Of a stretch of DNA of 5,596 nt, positions 1 to 5,596 are shown in pieces. The stretch spans positions 10,121-15,716 of the forward strand of contig PLZT01000167.1 of NCBI GenBank assembly GCA_003152255.1, read 5' to 3'. The DNA is from Methylocystaceae bacterium (GTDB lineage Bacteria; Pseudomonadota; Alphaproteobacteria; Rhizobiales; Beijerinckiaceae). A program made the position numbers and the translations under genes. Within the stretch, counting starts at the first letter, position 1, and each line of letters opens with the position of its first letter. The notes beneath the pieces were generated by a model. That model saw only the letters and a list, made by a program, of their open reading frames with translations, was not told the DNA's origin and did no database searches.

Positions 1-507
1 GTGCACAGGCCGCCGACGCGGCTCGTGATCGTCGGCGCGGTGCATGCGGCGCAAGCGCTCGCCGCGATCGCGCGGGCCGCCGGTTTCGAGGTCGTCGTCA
101 TCGATCCGCGCGCGGCTTTCGCGACCAGCGAGCGCTTTCCGGACACGGTTCTAATCCCGCGATGGCCGGATGAAGCGCTGCCGGCGCTGGGACTTGACGC
201 CTTCACGGCGCTCGCCGTCTTGAGCCACGATCCGAAGATCGACGACGCCGCGCTGTGCATCGCCCTGGCGTCGAACTGCTTCTATGTCGGCGCGCTCGGC
301 TCCGCGGCGAGCCAGGCGCGGCGCGCGGTGCGCCTTAAGGCGCGGGGCGTCACGGCCGACGCTCTGGCGCGCCTGCGCGCGCCGATCGGACTCGACATCG
401 GCGCCGTGAGTCCGACGGAAATCGCTGTCGCCGTGATGGGCGAGATCGTGCTGACGCAGCGCCAAAAGCCGTTGCGCGCGGAAACGGCGCGCGCGGCGTG
501 CGCATGA
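1..507 (+). CDS. xdhC: XdhC/CoxI-family molybdenum hydroxylase maturation protein, C-terminal part (5' end outside window)
   Basis: Members of this family bind molybdenum cofactor and help to sulfurate it and insert it into xanthine dehydrogenase, CO dehydrogenase and related hydroxylases in the cytoplasm. The 168 codons seen match the C-terminal Rossmann domain: a nucleotide-binding strand-turn LVIVGAVHAAQAL (residues 8-20 of the visible part), VVVIDPR with the acidic residue closing strand 2 (31-37), LSHDPKID (74-81), YVGALGS (95-101) and the family signature PIGLDIGAVSPTEIAVAV (128-145). The frame is open from base 1. The GTG there is probably an internal Val, because full-length proteins carry another domain, or at least more residues, before the PPxRLVIVGAVH segment, so the gene is called partial. 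The Arg that often follows GALGS in relatives seems absent (GSAASQ), a minor oddity. The TGA stop overlaps the next gene's ATG. The family call is firm; which enzyme it serves is inference. Confidence 0.88.
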   Translation: MHRPPTRLVIVGAVHAAQALAAIARAAGFEVVVIDPRAAFATSERFPDTVLIPRWPDEALPALGLDAFTALAVLSHDPKIDDAALCIALASNCFYVGALGSAASQARRAVRLKARGVTADALARLRAPIGLDIGAVSPTEIAVAVMGEIVLTQRQKPLRAETARAACA

Positions 508-1100
508 GCGTCGCCGCCATCGTGCTCGCGGCCGGGCGCGGCGCGCGCTTTGGCGCCGCGCGCGGCAAGCTGCTCGCCGATTATCGCGGAAGTCCATTGG
601 CGCGCCACGCGGTGGAGGCGGCGCTGGCGTCGAAAGCGTCCAAGACGATCGTCGTCACCGGTCACGCGCGCGGCGATGTCGAGCAAGCGCTCGCTGGCCT
701 GCCGGTAAACTTCGCGCATAATTTAGATTTCGCGAGCGGCGTCGCGTCGTCGCTGCGCGTGGGGCTCGCGTGCGCGGCGGACAGCGCGGGCGCGCTGATC
801 CTGCTCGCGGACATGCCGGGGGTTGGGAGCGCGACCCTCGATCTATTGATCGCGGCGTTCGAGCGCGCGCCGGGATGCGCGGCGGTGGCGCCGGTCTATC
901 GGGGAAGGCGCGGCAACCCCGTGCTGCTTGGCGGCTCGCTGTTCGCGAGCGTTGCAAGTCTGACCGGCGACGAAGGCGCGCGCGGCTTGCTGCGCGCCCG
1001 CGACGGGGTGATCGAGATCGCGGTCGACGACGAAAGCGTGCTCATCGATATCGATACGCGGGAAGATCTGACGACGGCGTTGGGCAGGGCGCGACCATGA
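504..1100 (+). CDS. mocA: MocA-like molybdenum cofactor cytidylyltransferase
   Basis: A predicted cytoplasmic nucleotidyltransferase of 198 residues, usual for the family. MocA joins CTP to Mo-molybdopterin to make the cytosine dinucleotide cofactor used by many xanthine-oxidase-family enzymes. Visible motifs are the N-terminal nucleotide-binding loop LAAGRGARFG (8-17) with Lys22, the conserved N-x5-G-x3-SL segment (73-84), the metal-binding ADMPG (102-106), RRGNPVLL (135-142), GDEGARGLL (155-163) and the closing DIDTREDL (182-189). LAAG and DMPG, rather than LAGG and a CDTP-like motif, favour MocA over the GTP-using MobA. ATG 504 is chosen because it forms an ATGA overlap with the xdhC stop. 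A GTG six bases upstream (498) would add two residues. No clear Shine-Dalgarno precedes either, so translational coupling to xdhC is likely. CTP rather than GTP use is inferred from motifs and from the XdhC neighbour. Confidence 0.88.
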   Translation: MSVAAIVLAAGRGARFGAARGKLLADYRGSPLARHAVEAALASKASKTIVVTGHARGDVEQALAGLPVNFAHNLDFASGVASSLRVGLACAADSAGALILLADMPGVGSATLDLLIAAFERAPGCAAVAPVYRGRRGNPVLLGGSLFASVASLTGDEGARGLLRARDGVIEIAVDDESVLIDIDTREDLTTALGRARP

Positions 1101-1212
1101 GGCGGGGCGAACCATCTTTCTTGCTTGCTTCGGCGAATTCCAGATATTGTAGGTGGGCGCGAGCGTCCGATGTCACGATCGCGCGGTGATACAGCGCGTT
1201 TGGGTTGCGTGA

Positions 1213-1228
1213 CGAATCCGCCGATTCG
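1213..1228 (+). terminator. Small hairpin, weak candidate terminator of the xdhC-mocA transcript
   Basis: Perfect 6-bp arms CGAATC (1213-1218) and GATTCG (1223-1228) enclose the 4-base loop CGCC. The hairpin is followed by GAAATTT, so there is only a three-base T run. It lies 113 bases after the mocA stop and before the lipoprotein gene, which is where an end signal could sit. The stem is short and the T tract poor, so an intrinsic terminator is only a possibility; it could equally be part of a regulatory site. Confidence 0.25.
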
Positions 1229-1233
1229 GAAAT

Positions 1234-1260
1234 TTGAAGACGCGACGGATCAAATGTAAT
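1234..1260 (+). promoter_or_regulatory. Possible promoter of the lipoprotein gene
   Basis: TTGAAG (1234-1239) resembles a -35 box and TGTAAT (1255-1260) differs from TATAAT at one base. The spacer is 15 bp, shorter than the ideal 17. Transcription would start near 1267, about 20 bases before the GTG start codon and inside the palindrome at 1261-1274. This rests on visual matching only; alphaproteobacterial promoters often diverge from this consensus. Confidence 0.3.
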
Positions 1261-1274
1261 TTCGTTTGAACGAA
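1261..1274. promoter_or_regulatory. 14-bp palindrome, possible operator
   Basis: TTCGTT and AACGAA form perfect 6-bp inverted arms around a TG centre. The site directly follows the proposed -10 box and ends two bases before the ribosome binding site, so a dimeric repressor bound here would block initiation. As RNA, the 2-base loop is too tight for a stable hairpin, which favours a DNA-level role. No regulator gene is in the window, so the binding protein is unknown. Confidence 0.35.
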
Positions 1275-1276
1275 GC

Positions 1277-1282
1277 GGAGAG
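1277..1282 (+). promoter_or_regulatory. Ribosome binding site deciding the GTG start of the lipoprotein gene
   Basis: GGAGAG lies five bases before GTG 1288. This is the best Shine-Dalgarno match near the gene, and it places the start exactly where a basic signal-peptide N-terminus begins. Confidence 0.65.
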
Positions 1283-1287
1283 CAACC

Positions 1288-1767
1288 GTGCGCCGAATCA
1301 AACCTAGACGCGGCTTCGGGCTACTCGCGCAGGCCGCGTTCGCCATCGCGCTATCGTCCTGCGCCGGGATCGAGCCGAACGAGGCCACATCCCCTCCGAT
1401 CAGTTGTAGCTCGGGCGTCGACTGCGACAGGAAATGGTCGCGCGCGGCGGCGTGGGTGGCGCAAAACGCGTTTTACAAGATAGAGACGCGAAGCGACTGG
1501 CTCATTCAAACCTTCGGACCGGAAGGCAAGAGTCCGGGAACCGCGATGACGGTGGAAAAGCTCGCGGCGCCGGACGGCTCGGTGGAACTCGTGCTGCAAA
1601 TCCGCTGCGCCAATTTTCTGGGCTGCGTTCCCGACCTCACCTGGTTGACGGGATCGTTCCTCGCTTATGTCGGCGGAACCTCCAAGCTGATCGTCGCCAT
1701 GCCGCCGCCGCCGAAGCATCCGCAAAGCCTGCCCTTGCTTGGCAATCCGCTCGCGATCTTTCAGTGA
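1288..1767 (+). CDS. Conserved hypothetical lipoprotein with two CxxxxxC pairs
   Basis: The function is not recognised. The 159-residue product begins with a basic stretch (MRRIKPRRG) and a hydrophobic segment (about 10-22). It then has a lipobox-like LSSC with Cys25 as the predicted lipidated residue; Ala at +2 predicts outer-membrane sorting. The mature part has four further cysteines in two equally spaced pairs, CSSGVDC (40-46) and CANFLGC (107-113), suggesting disulfides in the oxidising periplasm. Between them lies KWSRAAAWVAQNAFYKIET (49-67) and a region that looks like alternating beta strands. The C-terminus has a proline run (139-142). The overall look recalls small uncharacterised proteins common in Alphaproteobacteria, but I cannot name a domain. 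The GTG start is supported by GGAGAG five bases upstream. The gene is alone on its strand after a 187-bp gap and its end overlaps the convergent mdtC-like gene by 7 bp. It could also be a secreted, non-lipidated protein. Confidence 0.75.
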   Translation: MRRIKPRRGFGLLAQAAFAIALSSCAGIEPNEATSPPISCSSGVDCDRKWSRAAAWVAQNAFYKIETRSDWLIQTFGPEGKSPGTAMTVEKLAAPDGSVELVLQIRCANFLGCVPDLTWLTGSFLAYVGGTSKLIVAMPPPPKHPQSLPLLGNPLAIFQ

Positions 1768-4700
1768 TCCGCGGGCGTCGCGCCGTCCCGCGGGGGCTCT
1801 CTCCTCGGCGCTCCGCCGGAGATGCGCGCCAGCAGCGCCCGCCAACGCGGCCCGACCCATTCGCCGAAGCCGTCCATATAGAGGTAGACGACGGGCGTCG
1901 TATAGAGCGTCAGCGCCTGGCTGACGATCAGCCCACCGACGATGGCGATGCCGAGCGGACGGCGCACTTCGCCGCCATTGCCGAAACTGAAGGCGAGTGG
2001 CAGAGCGCCAAGGATCGCCGCCATCGTCGTCATCATAATGGGACGAAAACGCAAGATGCAAGCCTCGTATATCGCATCGTACGACGAAGCGTTGCGCGCG
2101 CGTCGCGCGTCGATGGCGAAATCGATCATGAGAATCGCATTCTTTTTGACGATGCCGATTAGCAAAATCACGCCGATGAACGCGATGATGCTGAATTCGG
2201 TGTGGAACAACATCAGCGCCAGCACCGCGCCGACGCCCGCCGATGGCAGCGTCGAGAGAATGGTGATCGGATGGATGTAGCTCTCGTAGAGGATGCCGAG
2301 CACGATATAAACCGCGACAACCGCCGCCACGATCAGCAATGGCTGCGTGCGCAACGACTCCGCGAAAAGCTGCGCCGTGCCCGTTAACGCGCCGCGCAAA
2401 GTCGATGGCATCTTGATCTCTTTGACCGCGCGTTCGATCTCTTCGACCGCCTGGCCGAGCGAAGCGCCGACGGCGAGATTGAACGAGATCGTCGTCGCGA
2501 CAAACAGCCCCTGATGATTGATCGCCAGCGCCGTGTGGCCCGGCACGTAACGCGCGAAGGCGGGCAGGGGCACCATCGTCTCCTGGCTCGTGCTGACGGG
2601 CGAACCCGTCGACGCGACGGCATTGCCGACGACGGCGATCGAATTGTTCTGCGCGTTGCGGGCCGTCGCGGTAATGCTCGCCATATTCGTGGCGGCGGCG
2701 CCCTCGCTGGTCGAGGGCGTCGAAGGCCTGGTCGCGACGCTGGTCGAGACGACAACGTTTCCGACTGGCGCGTTGGTCAGACTCGTGCCCCTCGCCGGCG
2801 CCCCGGAAGTCGAAACATAGACGTTTTGCAGCTCCGAGGGACGCTGCGTATAGCGCGGGTCGATCTCCATGACGACGTGATATTGGTTGTTGGCCTGATA
2901 AATGACCGACACTTGCCGCTGCCCGAAAGCGTCATAAAGCGTGCTGTCAATCTGCGCCGCGGAGAGCCCCAACCGATAGGCGGTGTCGCGATCGATCTCT
3001 ACGTTCGACTCCAGCGCCTTCAGCTGCTGGTCCGAACTTACGTCGCGAAGCACGCCGCCGCGCTGCAAGGCCTCGACGAGCTTCGGCGTCCAGGAATACA
3101 GTTCGGGGCCGTTGCCCAGCAAGGTATATTGATATTCGGCGTTGCTCTGGCGCGCGCCGACGCGAAAATCCTGGATGGCGGTGAGAAAAATCTCCCCGCC
3201 CGGGAGCTGCGCCAGCCTCGGCCGCAAGCGTGCGATGATTTCATTGGCGGAGGCTTTGCGCACGCCGAGCGGCTTAAGATTCACATACACCGACGCGGTA
3301 TTGATCGCCGCCGCGCTGCCGCCGCTGCCGGCGCCCGTGAAGCCGATGACATTTTCCACATCCTGATCCTGGCGCACGATGGCGATCATTTCCACGAGCT
3401 TCAGTCGCATGGTCTGGAACGAAACAGACTGATCGCCGCGCAACACGCCCGTGATGCGCCCGGTGTCCTGCTCTGGAAAGAAGCCCTTGGGCACGATGAT
3501 CAGCAAATAGACGTTCAGCGCGATCGCGCCGAACAAAATCAACATGACCAGCCGAGGATGCGAGAGCGCCGGGACCAGCGTGCGCTCATAGCCGGAAAGC
3601 ATGCGGTCAAACAACGTCCGCTTCTTTTTTCCGCCGTCCTCTTCCCTGGGCTTTGGCCGCAACAACAAGGCGCACAGCATCGGCGTCGTCGTCAGCGAAA
3701 TGACGAGCGAAATCAGAATGGCGATAGAGAGAGTCAACGCGAATTCGCGGAAGAACCGTCCGGGAACGCCACCCATGAACAGGATCGGCGTGAACACCGC
3801 GATGAGCGACAGGCTGATCGAAAACACCGTAAAGCCGACCTCGCGCGCCCCGAGCATCACCGCCTCGAGGCGCGGCATGCCCGCTTCCAGGTGTCGCGAC
3901 ACGTTTTCGACGACGACGACCGCGTCGTCCACGACGAAGCCCGTGGCGATGGTCAAGGCCATCAGCGAAAGAATGTCGAGGCTGAAACCGGCGAGATACA
4001 TGACGGCGAACGAGCCGACGATCGAGACCGGCACGGCGATGCTCGGGATGATCGTCGCGCGTACGTCGCGCAGGAAAAAATACACGACCATGATCACGAG
4101 CAGCACGGCGATCACCAGCGTCGTCTCGGTGTCTTCCAACGACGCGCGGATGGTCAGCGATTTGTCGCCGGCGATCTTCACGTTCAAGCCGGCGGGCATC
4201 GCCGCCTCCATGCGCGGCAATTCCGCTTTGACGCGATCCACCGTGTCGATGATATTGGCGCCTGGCTGCGTGAACGGAATCACCGCGACCGCCGGGTCCT
4301 CATCGAAATATCCGTCGTTGCGCAGGTCTTCGACCGAGTCCAGGACCGTGGCCACGTCGCTCAAACGCACCGCGTCGCCGTTGCGATAGGCGATGACCAG
4401 CGGCGCATAGTCGGCGGCGCGCGTGGCCTGATCGTTGTCGTAGATCTGATAGCGCCGCGAACCCTCTTCGATGACGCCTTTCGGGCTGTTGGCGTTGGCC
4501 GAGGCGAGCCCGGCGCGCACGTCCTCCATGCTCACGCCATATTTGTTTAGCGCGTCGGGATTGAGTTCGACGCGCACGGCGGGCAGCGTCGCGCCGCCGA
4601 TGATGACCTGTCCGACGCCTTCCAGTTGCGAGAGCCGCTGCTGCAAAACATTGCTCGCCGCGTCGTACATCTGGCCGCGCGTCAGCGTCTTGGAGGTCAG

Positions 4701-5129
4701 GGCCAGAATGACGATCGGCGCGTCGGCGGGATTGACCTTGCGATAAGTGGGGTTCGTGCGCAGATTCGTCGGCAGGTCCGCCCTTGCCGCGTTGATGCCC
4801 GCCTGCACGTCGCGCGCGGCGCCGTCGATGTCGCGATCCAATCCGAACTGCAGGGCGATGCTCGTGAGCCCAAGGCTGCTCGAGGAGGTCATCTCGGTCA
4901 CGTCGGCGATCTGACCGAGATGGCGCTCCAGCGGGCTCGCGACGCTGTTCGCCACGGTTTCCGGACTCGCGCCAGGAAGCTGCGCCAGCACCCTTACGGT
5001 CGGAATATCGACCTGCGGCACTGGCGCGACCGGCAGCTTGAAGAAGGCTAGCGCTCCCGCGAGCGCGATGCCGATGGTCAACAGCGTCGTCGCGACCGGA
5101 CGCGCGATGAAAGGCGCCGAGATGTTCAT
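1761..5129 (-). CDS. mdtC: RND efflux transporter permease, MdtC/MuxC-like
   Basis: A proton-driven inner-membrane pump subunit that, with its MdtB-like partner, should export drugs or metabolites through an adaptor and an outer-membrane channel. Its 1122 residues begin with the usual [17 protein letters not shown] helix. TM4 carries the proton-relay pair in [13 protein letters not shown] (Asp401, Asp402). The other relay residues align with AcrB at one constant offset: Lys996 in IVKKNAIL, Arg1027 in RFRP and Thr1034 in [17 protein letters not shown] (550-559) and the [22 protein letters not shown] segment (947-968) are typical of the MdtB/MdtC branch. The family usually has about 1020-1050 residues; the excess is a Ser/Thr/Ala-rich insertion at about 773-851 in the second periplasmic region. 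ATG 5129 is chosen because it gives the canonical N-terminus, overlaps the upstream stop as ATGA and has GAGG seven bases before it; longer in-frame starts have no family-like sequence. Substrates cannot be read from sequence. Confidence 0.94.
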   Translation of the reverse strand: MNISAPFIARPVATTLLTIGIALAGALAFFKLPVAPVPQVDIPTVRVLAQLPGASPETVANSVASPLERHLGQIADVTEMTSSSSLGLTSIALQFGLDRDIDGAARDVQAGINAARADLPTNLRTNPTYRKVNPADAPIVILALTSKTLTRGQMYDAASNVLQQRLSQLEGVGQVIIGGATLPAVRVELNPDALNKYGVSMEDVRAGLASANANSPKGVIEEGSRRYQIYDNDQATRAADYAPLVIAYRNGDAVRLSDVATVLDSVEDLRNDGYFDEDPAVAVIPFTQPGANIIDTVDRVKAELPRMEAAMPAGLNVKIAGDKSLTIRASLEDTETTLVIAVLLVIMVVYFFLRDVRATIIPSIAVPVSIVGSFAVMYLAGFSLDILSLMALTIATGFVVDDAVVVVENVSRHLEAGMPRLEAVMLGAREVGFTVFSISLSLIAVFTPILFMGGVPGRFFREFALTLSIAILISLVISLTTTPMLCALLLRPKPREEDGGKKKRTLFDRMLSGYERTLVPALSHPRLVMLILFGAIALNVYLLIIVPKGFFPEQDTGRITGVLRGDQSVSFQTMRLKLVEMIAIVRQDQDVENVIGFTGAGSGGSAAAINTASVYVNLKPLGVRKASANEIIARLRPRLAQLPGGEIFLTAIQDFRVGARQSNAEYQYTLLGNGPELYSWTPKLVEALQRGGVLRDVSSDQQLKALESNVEIDRDTAYRLGLSAAQIDSTLYDAFGQRQVSVIYQANNQYHVVMEIDPRYTQRPSELQNVYVSTSGAPARGTSLTNAPVGNVVVSTSVATRPSTPSTSEGAAATNMASITATARNAQNNSIAVVGNAVASTGSPVSTSQETMVPLPAFARYVPGHTALAINHQGLFVATTISFNLAVGASLGQAVEEIERAVKEIKMPSTLRGALTGTAQLFAESLRTQPLLIVAAVVAVYIVLGILYESYIHPITILSTLPSAGVGAVLALMLFHTEFSIIAFIGVILLIGIVKKNAILMIDFAIDARRARNASSYDAIYEACILRFRPIMMTTMAAILGALPLAFSFGNGGEVRRPLGIAIVGGLIVSQALTLYTTPVVYLYMDGFGEWVGPRWRALLARISGGAPRREPPRDGATPADH
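1769..1793. terminator. Hairpin at the convergent gene ends, possible transcription stop
   Basis: CCGCGGG (1769-1775) and CCCGCGG (1787-1793) form a perfect 7-bp all-GC stem around an 11-base loop. It begins two bases after the lipoprotein stop and lies inside the last codons of the mdtC-like gene on the other strand. No T run follows on the plus strand (GGGCTCTCTCC), so it is not a classic intrinsic terminator. A role in slowing readthrough or protecting 3' ends is inference; chance is plausible at this GC content. Confidence 0.25.
1866..2288 (-). repeat. Paralogous segment, mdtC copy
   Basis: This 141-codon stretch (residues 948-1088 of the MdtC-like protein, last transmembrane helices) aligns without gaps to 5174-5596 at a constant offset of 3308 bases. 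By hand count 101 of 141 residues are identical (about 72%). The two copies share a 22-base identical run at 2014-2035. This is family homology between two pump genes, not a mobile repeat. Confidence 0.85.
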
Positions 5130-5596
5130 CGCGGCGCCTCGCGAGAGGGTGGAACGCCCCTGACCCGGCGCGCGAGACGGTCGAAAAACAGGTAGATCAC
5201 CGGCGTGGTGAAGAGGGTCAGCACTTGGCTGAAGATGAGGCCGCCGACGATGGCGTAACCAAGCGGCCGCCGCAATTCCGATCCCGAGCCGCCACCGAGC
5301 ATCAGCGGCAGCGCGCCGAGAATCGCCGCCATCGTCGTCATCAAGATCGGCCGAAAGCGCAACAGGCACGCCTGGTAGATCGCGTCGCGCGGAGCCATTC
5401 CCTCGTGGCGTTCGGCGTCGAGCGCGAAGTCGACCATCATGATCGCGTTCTTCTTGACGATGCCGATCAGAAGAATGATGCCGATGATCGCGATGATGTC
5501 GAGTTCATAGCCGAACAACATGAGGATCAGGAGCGCGCCGACGCTGGCCGACGGAAGCGTCGAGAGGATCGTGATGGGATGGATGAAGCTCTCGTA
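5126..5596 (-). CDS. mdtB: RND efflux transporter permease, MdtB/MuxB-like, C-terminal 156 residues (5' end outside window)
   Basis: This is the end of an inner-membrane RND pump subunit; the frame stays open through the right edge, so the ATG at 5521 is internal. The visible part starts in the LYESFIHP-type segment at the end of a helix, followed by [12 protein letters not shown] and the Lys-bearing helix [20 protein letters not shown]. It then has [21 protein letters not shown] with the Arg and Thr of the proton-relay network, SELRRPLG, and the last helix [17 protein letters not shown]. Motif wording such as [12 protein letters not shown] and CLLRFRP matches the MdtB/MdtC branch. It is the promoter-proximal of the two pump genes here, as mdtB is in mdtABC, and its TGA overlaps the next gene's ATG (5126-5129). 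That order is the reason for calling it MdtB-like; the C-terminus alone does not separate MdtB from MdtC. An adaptor gene (mdtA-like) is expected further right. Confidence 0.88.
   Translation of the reverse strand, partial: YESFIHPITILSTLPSASVGALLILMLFGYELDIIAIIGIILLIGIVKKNAIMMVDFALDAERHEGMAPRDAIYQACLLRFRPILMTTMAAILGALPLMLGGGSGSELRRPLGYAIVGGLIFSQVLTLFTTPVIYLFFDRLARRVRGVPPSREAPR
5137..5140 (-). promoter_or_regulatory. Ribosome binding site deciding the mdtC start
   Basis: On the minus strand GAGG stands seven bases before ATG 5129, within the last codons of the mdtB-like gene. It supports this start over in-frame starts further upstream and fits coupled translation of the two pump subunits. 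Confidence 0.6.
5174..5596 (-). repeat. Paralogous segment, mdtB copy
   Basis: Partner of 1866-2288, in the same orientation, with its identical 22-base run at 5322-5343. The match reaches the window edge and surely continues beyond it, because the two pump subunits are homologous along their full length. Confidence 0.85.

Larger units (their letters stand above)
1101..1287. other. Intergenic region between mocA and the lipoprotein gene
   Basis: These 187 bases are visibly less GC-rich toward the right end than the flanking genes. They hold a short hairpin (1213-1228), a possible promoter (1234-1260), a 14-bp palindrome (1261-1274) and a ribosome binding site (1277-1282). A 30-codon frame beginning with the ATG that overlaps the mocA stop (1096-1189) is open, but it has no recognisable sequence character and is not called as a gene. 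No RNA gene was recognised. Confidence 0.6.

Noticed and set aside
1096..1189. A 30-codon frame whose ATG overlaps the mocA stop
   Set aside because: The ATGA overlap looks like coupling, but the short product has no recognisable feature and no ribosome binding site was evident.
770..1189. Arg/Gly-rich plus-strand frame overlapping mocA
   Set aside because: It is an alternative-frame reading of the mocA sequence, low in complexity and without motifs.
1173..1189. TCAC ... GTGA inverted pair as a possible regulator site
   Set aside because: The arms are only 4 bp around 9 bases, and the spacing does not fit a CRP or FNR-type site; this is likely by chance.
1351..2061. Minus-strand frame covering the lipoprotein gene and the end of the mdtC-like gene
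   Set aside because: It is Arg-rich, lacks motifs, and conflicts with two frames supported by a signal peptide and by RND motifs.
2514..4550. A 678-codon open frame on the plus strand opposite the mdtC-like gene
   Set aside because: It is rich in Arg, His and Asp with no domain, as expected from the complement of a GC-biased gene. The minus-strand frame has clear RND motifs throughout.
5130..5369. An N-terminal extension of the mdtC-like protein to an earlier in-frame start
   Set aside because: The extra 80 residues overlap the conserved C-terminus of the mdtB-like protein in another frame and resemble no RND N-terminus. ATG 5129 has an RBS and gives the canonical start.

Overview
This is a GC-rich window with strong codon bias toward G and C in the third position. 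It reads as an ordinary chromosomal segment from a proteobacterium. The protein families and their arrangement (XdhC next to MocA, an MdtB/MdtC-type RND pair, a small Cys-rich lipoprotein) fit an alphaproteobacterium of the order Hyphomicrobiales (Rhizobiales). A methanotroph-like member such as Methylocystis or Methylosinus is possible, but that is only an impression from the style of the sequences. I see no tRNA or rRNA gene, insertion sequence, phage gene or CRISPR array.

Left part (1-1100, + strand): the C-terminal Rossmann half of an XdhC/CoxI-family protein enters from the left edge. Its stop overlaps the start of a MocA-type molybdenum cofactor cytidylyltransferase by 4 bp. Together they suggest the maturation end of an operon for a molybdenum hydroxylase of the xanthine oxidase family, whose structural genes would lie to the left of the window.

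Middle (1101-1767, + strand): a 187-bp intergenic region holds a small hairpin, a possible promoter and a 14-bp palindrome just ahead of a good ribosome binding site. It leads into a gene for a 159-residue predicted lipoprotein with two CxxxxxC pairs and no function I can name.

Right part (1761-5596, - strand): two translationally coupled RND transporter genes. The upstream one (MdtB-like) is cut by the right edge and only its last 156 residues are present. The downstream one (MdtC-like, 1122 residues) is complete. They should form a heteromultimeric drug/metabolite efflux permease of the MdtABC/MuxABC type, with a periplasmic adaptor gene expected to the right of the window. No outer-membrane channel gene follows mdtC; its last codons instead overlap the end of the convergent lipoprotein gene by 7 bp.

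The most distinctive features are a Ser/Thr/Ala-rich insertion of about 70-80 residues in the MdtC-like periplasmic region, the tail-to-tail overlap with a hairpin beside it, and the palindrome at the lipoprotein promoter. I do not see evidence for a wholly new biological system.
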